DNA of 5,770 nucleotides from Nitrososphaerota archaeon (GTDB lineage: Archaea > Thermoproteota > Nitrososphaeria > Nitrososphaerales > UBA57): contig JACPBJ010000156.1 in NCBI GenBank assembly GCA_016180375.1, forward strand, positions 1 through 5,770, in the 5' to 3' direction. Made by a program: the position numbers and the translations under genes. This document shows positions 4,978-5,770 of this stretch, in pieces (positions within the stretch are counted from its first letter, which is position 1; each line of letters starts with the position of its first letter). The notes beneath the pieces were generated by a model that saw only the letters and a program-made list of their open reading frames with translations, did not search any database and was not told where the DNA came from.

Positions 4978-5770
4978 ATTTTGATTACATCTCCGGGGGC
5001 AGGAGCCACGGCATCGAAGCCGAGGTTCTCTTTGATATCGGCAGCAAACTTGGTGCAGGACTCCTCCTCTCCATGCACCGTCATGACCTTCGGGCTCCCT
5101 TTCACACTTTTCAACATTTCAAAGAGCTCCTTTCTTCCGCTGTGCGATGAGAAATCGAATCTCTTTACCTGCGCCTTGACCTTTCTAGGCTTCCCGCGCA
5201 CTATTGTGATGCCCTTCTCTAGCAGAGTTCTGCCAGGCGTTCCCGGTATCTGAAAGGCAACTATTGCTATACCATTCCTGTTGTTCGTTGCTATATGCTC
5301 ATTGTAGAAGACAGATAGCCCTCCGACGAGCATACCCGCTGGAGAAATTATCACGCTTGGGGTTTTTGCCATGCTCTTCCTCTGACCCCAGTTCTCCATC
5401 ACTTCTATGCCTTCCAGAGTTCTCCTGAACCTCGTTGCGTCTCTCAGATATTCCTGATGTCTCATCAGTATTTCATTGGCCTTCAGCGCCATCCCATCCA
5501 TGGCAATAGGATATGGAAAGTTAGCAGCCTTGAGCGAACAGGCTATCTCCTGAGCCCTTCCGACAGAGAATGCAGGGACTAGAAGCGTGCCTCCGCCTTC
5601 AACTATCTCTCTCGCATATTCAACAAATTCTTTTTCTACCTGCTCTCTGGGAGCATGATCTGTCAGCGAATACGTGCTCTCCGTGATTATCCCATCGAGC
5701 TCGCCAAAGTTCGTATCAGCTCCATGCAAAAGCTGAGTCTCCGCTCCATTTATGTCGCCAGTGTAAAGCA
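4974..5770 (-). CDS. Beta-CASP metallo-beta-lactamase ribonuclease, archaeal CPSF-like (aCPSF2 type?), N-terminus outside window
   Basis: Beta-CASP nucleases are zinc enzymes that cut or trim RNA, in archaea in mRNA 3'-end formation and decay. The frame is open to the window edge, giving 264 visible residues and the natural C-terminus. Numbered from 5768, LYTGD (1-5) is beta-lactamase motif 4. TESTY (29-33) supplies the beta-CASP motif A acid. VPAFSVGRAQE (64-74) and IISPAGMLVGG (140-150) are family blocks. FDFSSHSGRKEL (204-215) is motif B with His 209, and TVHGEEE (230-236) is motif C with His 232; His in motif C is typical of RNA-acting members. It ends soon after (PAPGDVIKI), with no C-terminal extension. 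The HxHxDH site and any KH domains lie outside, so aCPSF2 versus aCPSF1 or RNase J cannot be settled. TTG 5729 is not the start, since motif 4 lies upstream. Confidence 0.92.
   Translation of the reverse strand, partial: LYTGDINGAETQLLHGADTNFGELDGIITESTYSLTDHAPREQVEKEFVEYAREIVEGGGTLLVPAFSVGRAQEIACSLKAANFPYPIAMDGMALKANEILMRHQEYLRDATRFRRTLEGIEVMENWGQRKSMAKTPSVIISPAGMLVGGLSVFYNEHIATNNRNGIAIVAFQIPGTPGRTLLEKGITIVRGKPRKVKAQVKRFDFSSHSGRKELFEMLKSVKGSPKVMTVHGEEESCTKFAADIKENLGFDAVAPAPGDVIKI

Noticed and set aside
4981..5253. Plus-strand open frame of 90 codons opposite the RNase gene
   Set aside because: It lies wholly antisense to conserved beta-CASP motifs, has no recognisable features and is a coding shadow.
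5727..5729. TTG as the start of a 251-residue minus-strand protein
   Set aside because: The frame continues upstream to the edge with LYTGD, the metallo-beta-lactamase motif 4, so this codon is internal.
1..5770. A mobile element or novel defence-type system
   Set aside because: No transposase, integrase, terminal repeats or att-like duplications are visible; the genes are housekeeping in type apart from one unknown membrane protein.

Overview
The window looks like archaeal chromosome, most likely from the TACK side of the Archaea. Four observations support this. The purine enzymes have archaeal-type sequences (PurC ends its last motif as ADSIGPDEFRLW; PurM has ITGGAFTKL). A 64-residue protein matches ribosomal protein eL38, which is absent from bacteria. 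A beta-CASP RNase of the archaeal CPSF type lies beside it. Shine-Dalgarno matches are of the GGTGA/GTGAT kind, and TTG serves as a start codon. Assignment to a phylum is inference; no 16S or other marker is present.

Left part (1-3490): a compact plus-strand purine operon, purD (5' end outside the window), purE, purC and purM. Spacings are 6 bp, a 16-bp overlap, and 6 bp. The enzymes cover GAR synthesis (PurD), AIR formation (PurM), AIR/N5-CAIR to CAIR (PurE) and SAICAR synthesis (PurC). PurK and PurL/Q/S are not in the window, although PurE looks like the class I type that normally works with PurK.

Middle (3491-4754): a short spacer, a 60-residue two-helix membrane protein of unknown function, a spacer of about 100 bp, and then the wreck of a D-2-hydroxyacid dehydrogenase. 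The dehydrogenase has at least two separate lesions. One is a 1-nt shift in a CCCGGGCC run near its N-terminus. The other is an out-of-frame internal deletion of roughly 40-45 codons near 4160. The NAD-binding and catalytic half is otherwise well preserved, which suggests recent decay or sequence/assembly error.

Right part (4783-5770): the eL38 gene on the plus strand meets a minus-strand beta-CASP ribonuclease gene tail to tail. Their two TAG stop codons share one palindromic CTAG. The RNase gene runs off the right edge, so its N-terminal HxHxDH part is not visible.

I found no mobile element, CRISPR array, tRNA/rRNA or convincing new multi-gene system. The points most worth checking are the broken dehydrogenase and its slippery-looking heptamer, the eL38/RNase convergent overlap, the PurD metal-site substitution, and the in-frame purC-TGA-purM arrangement.
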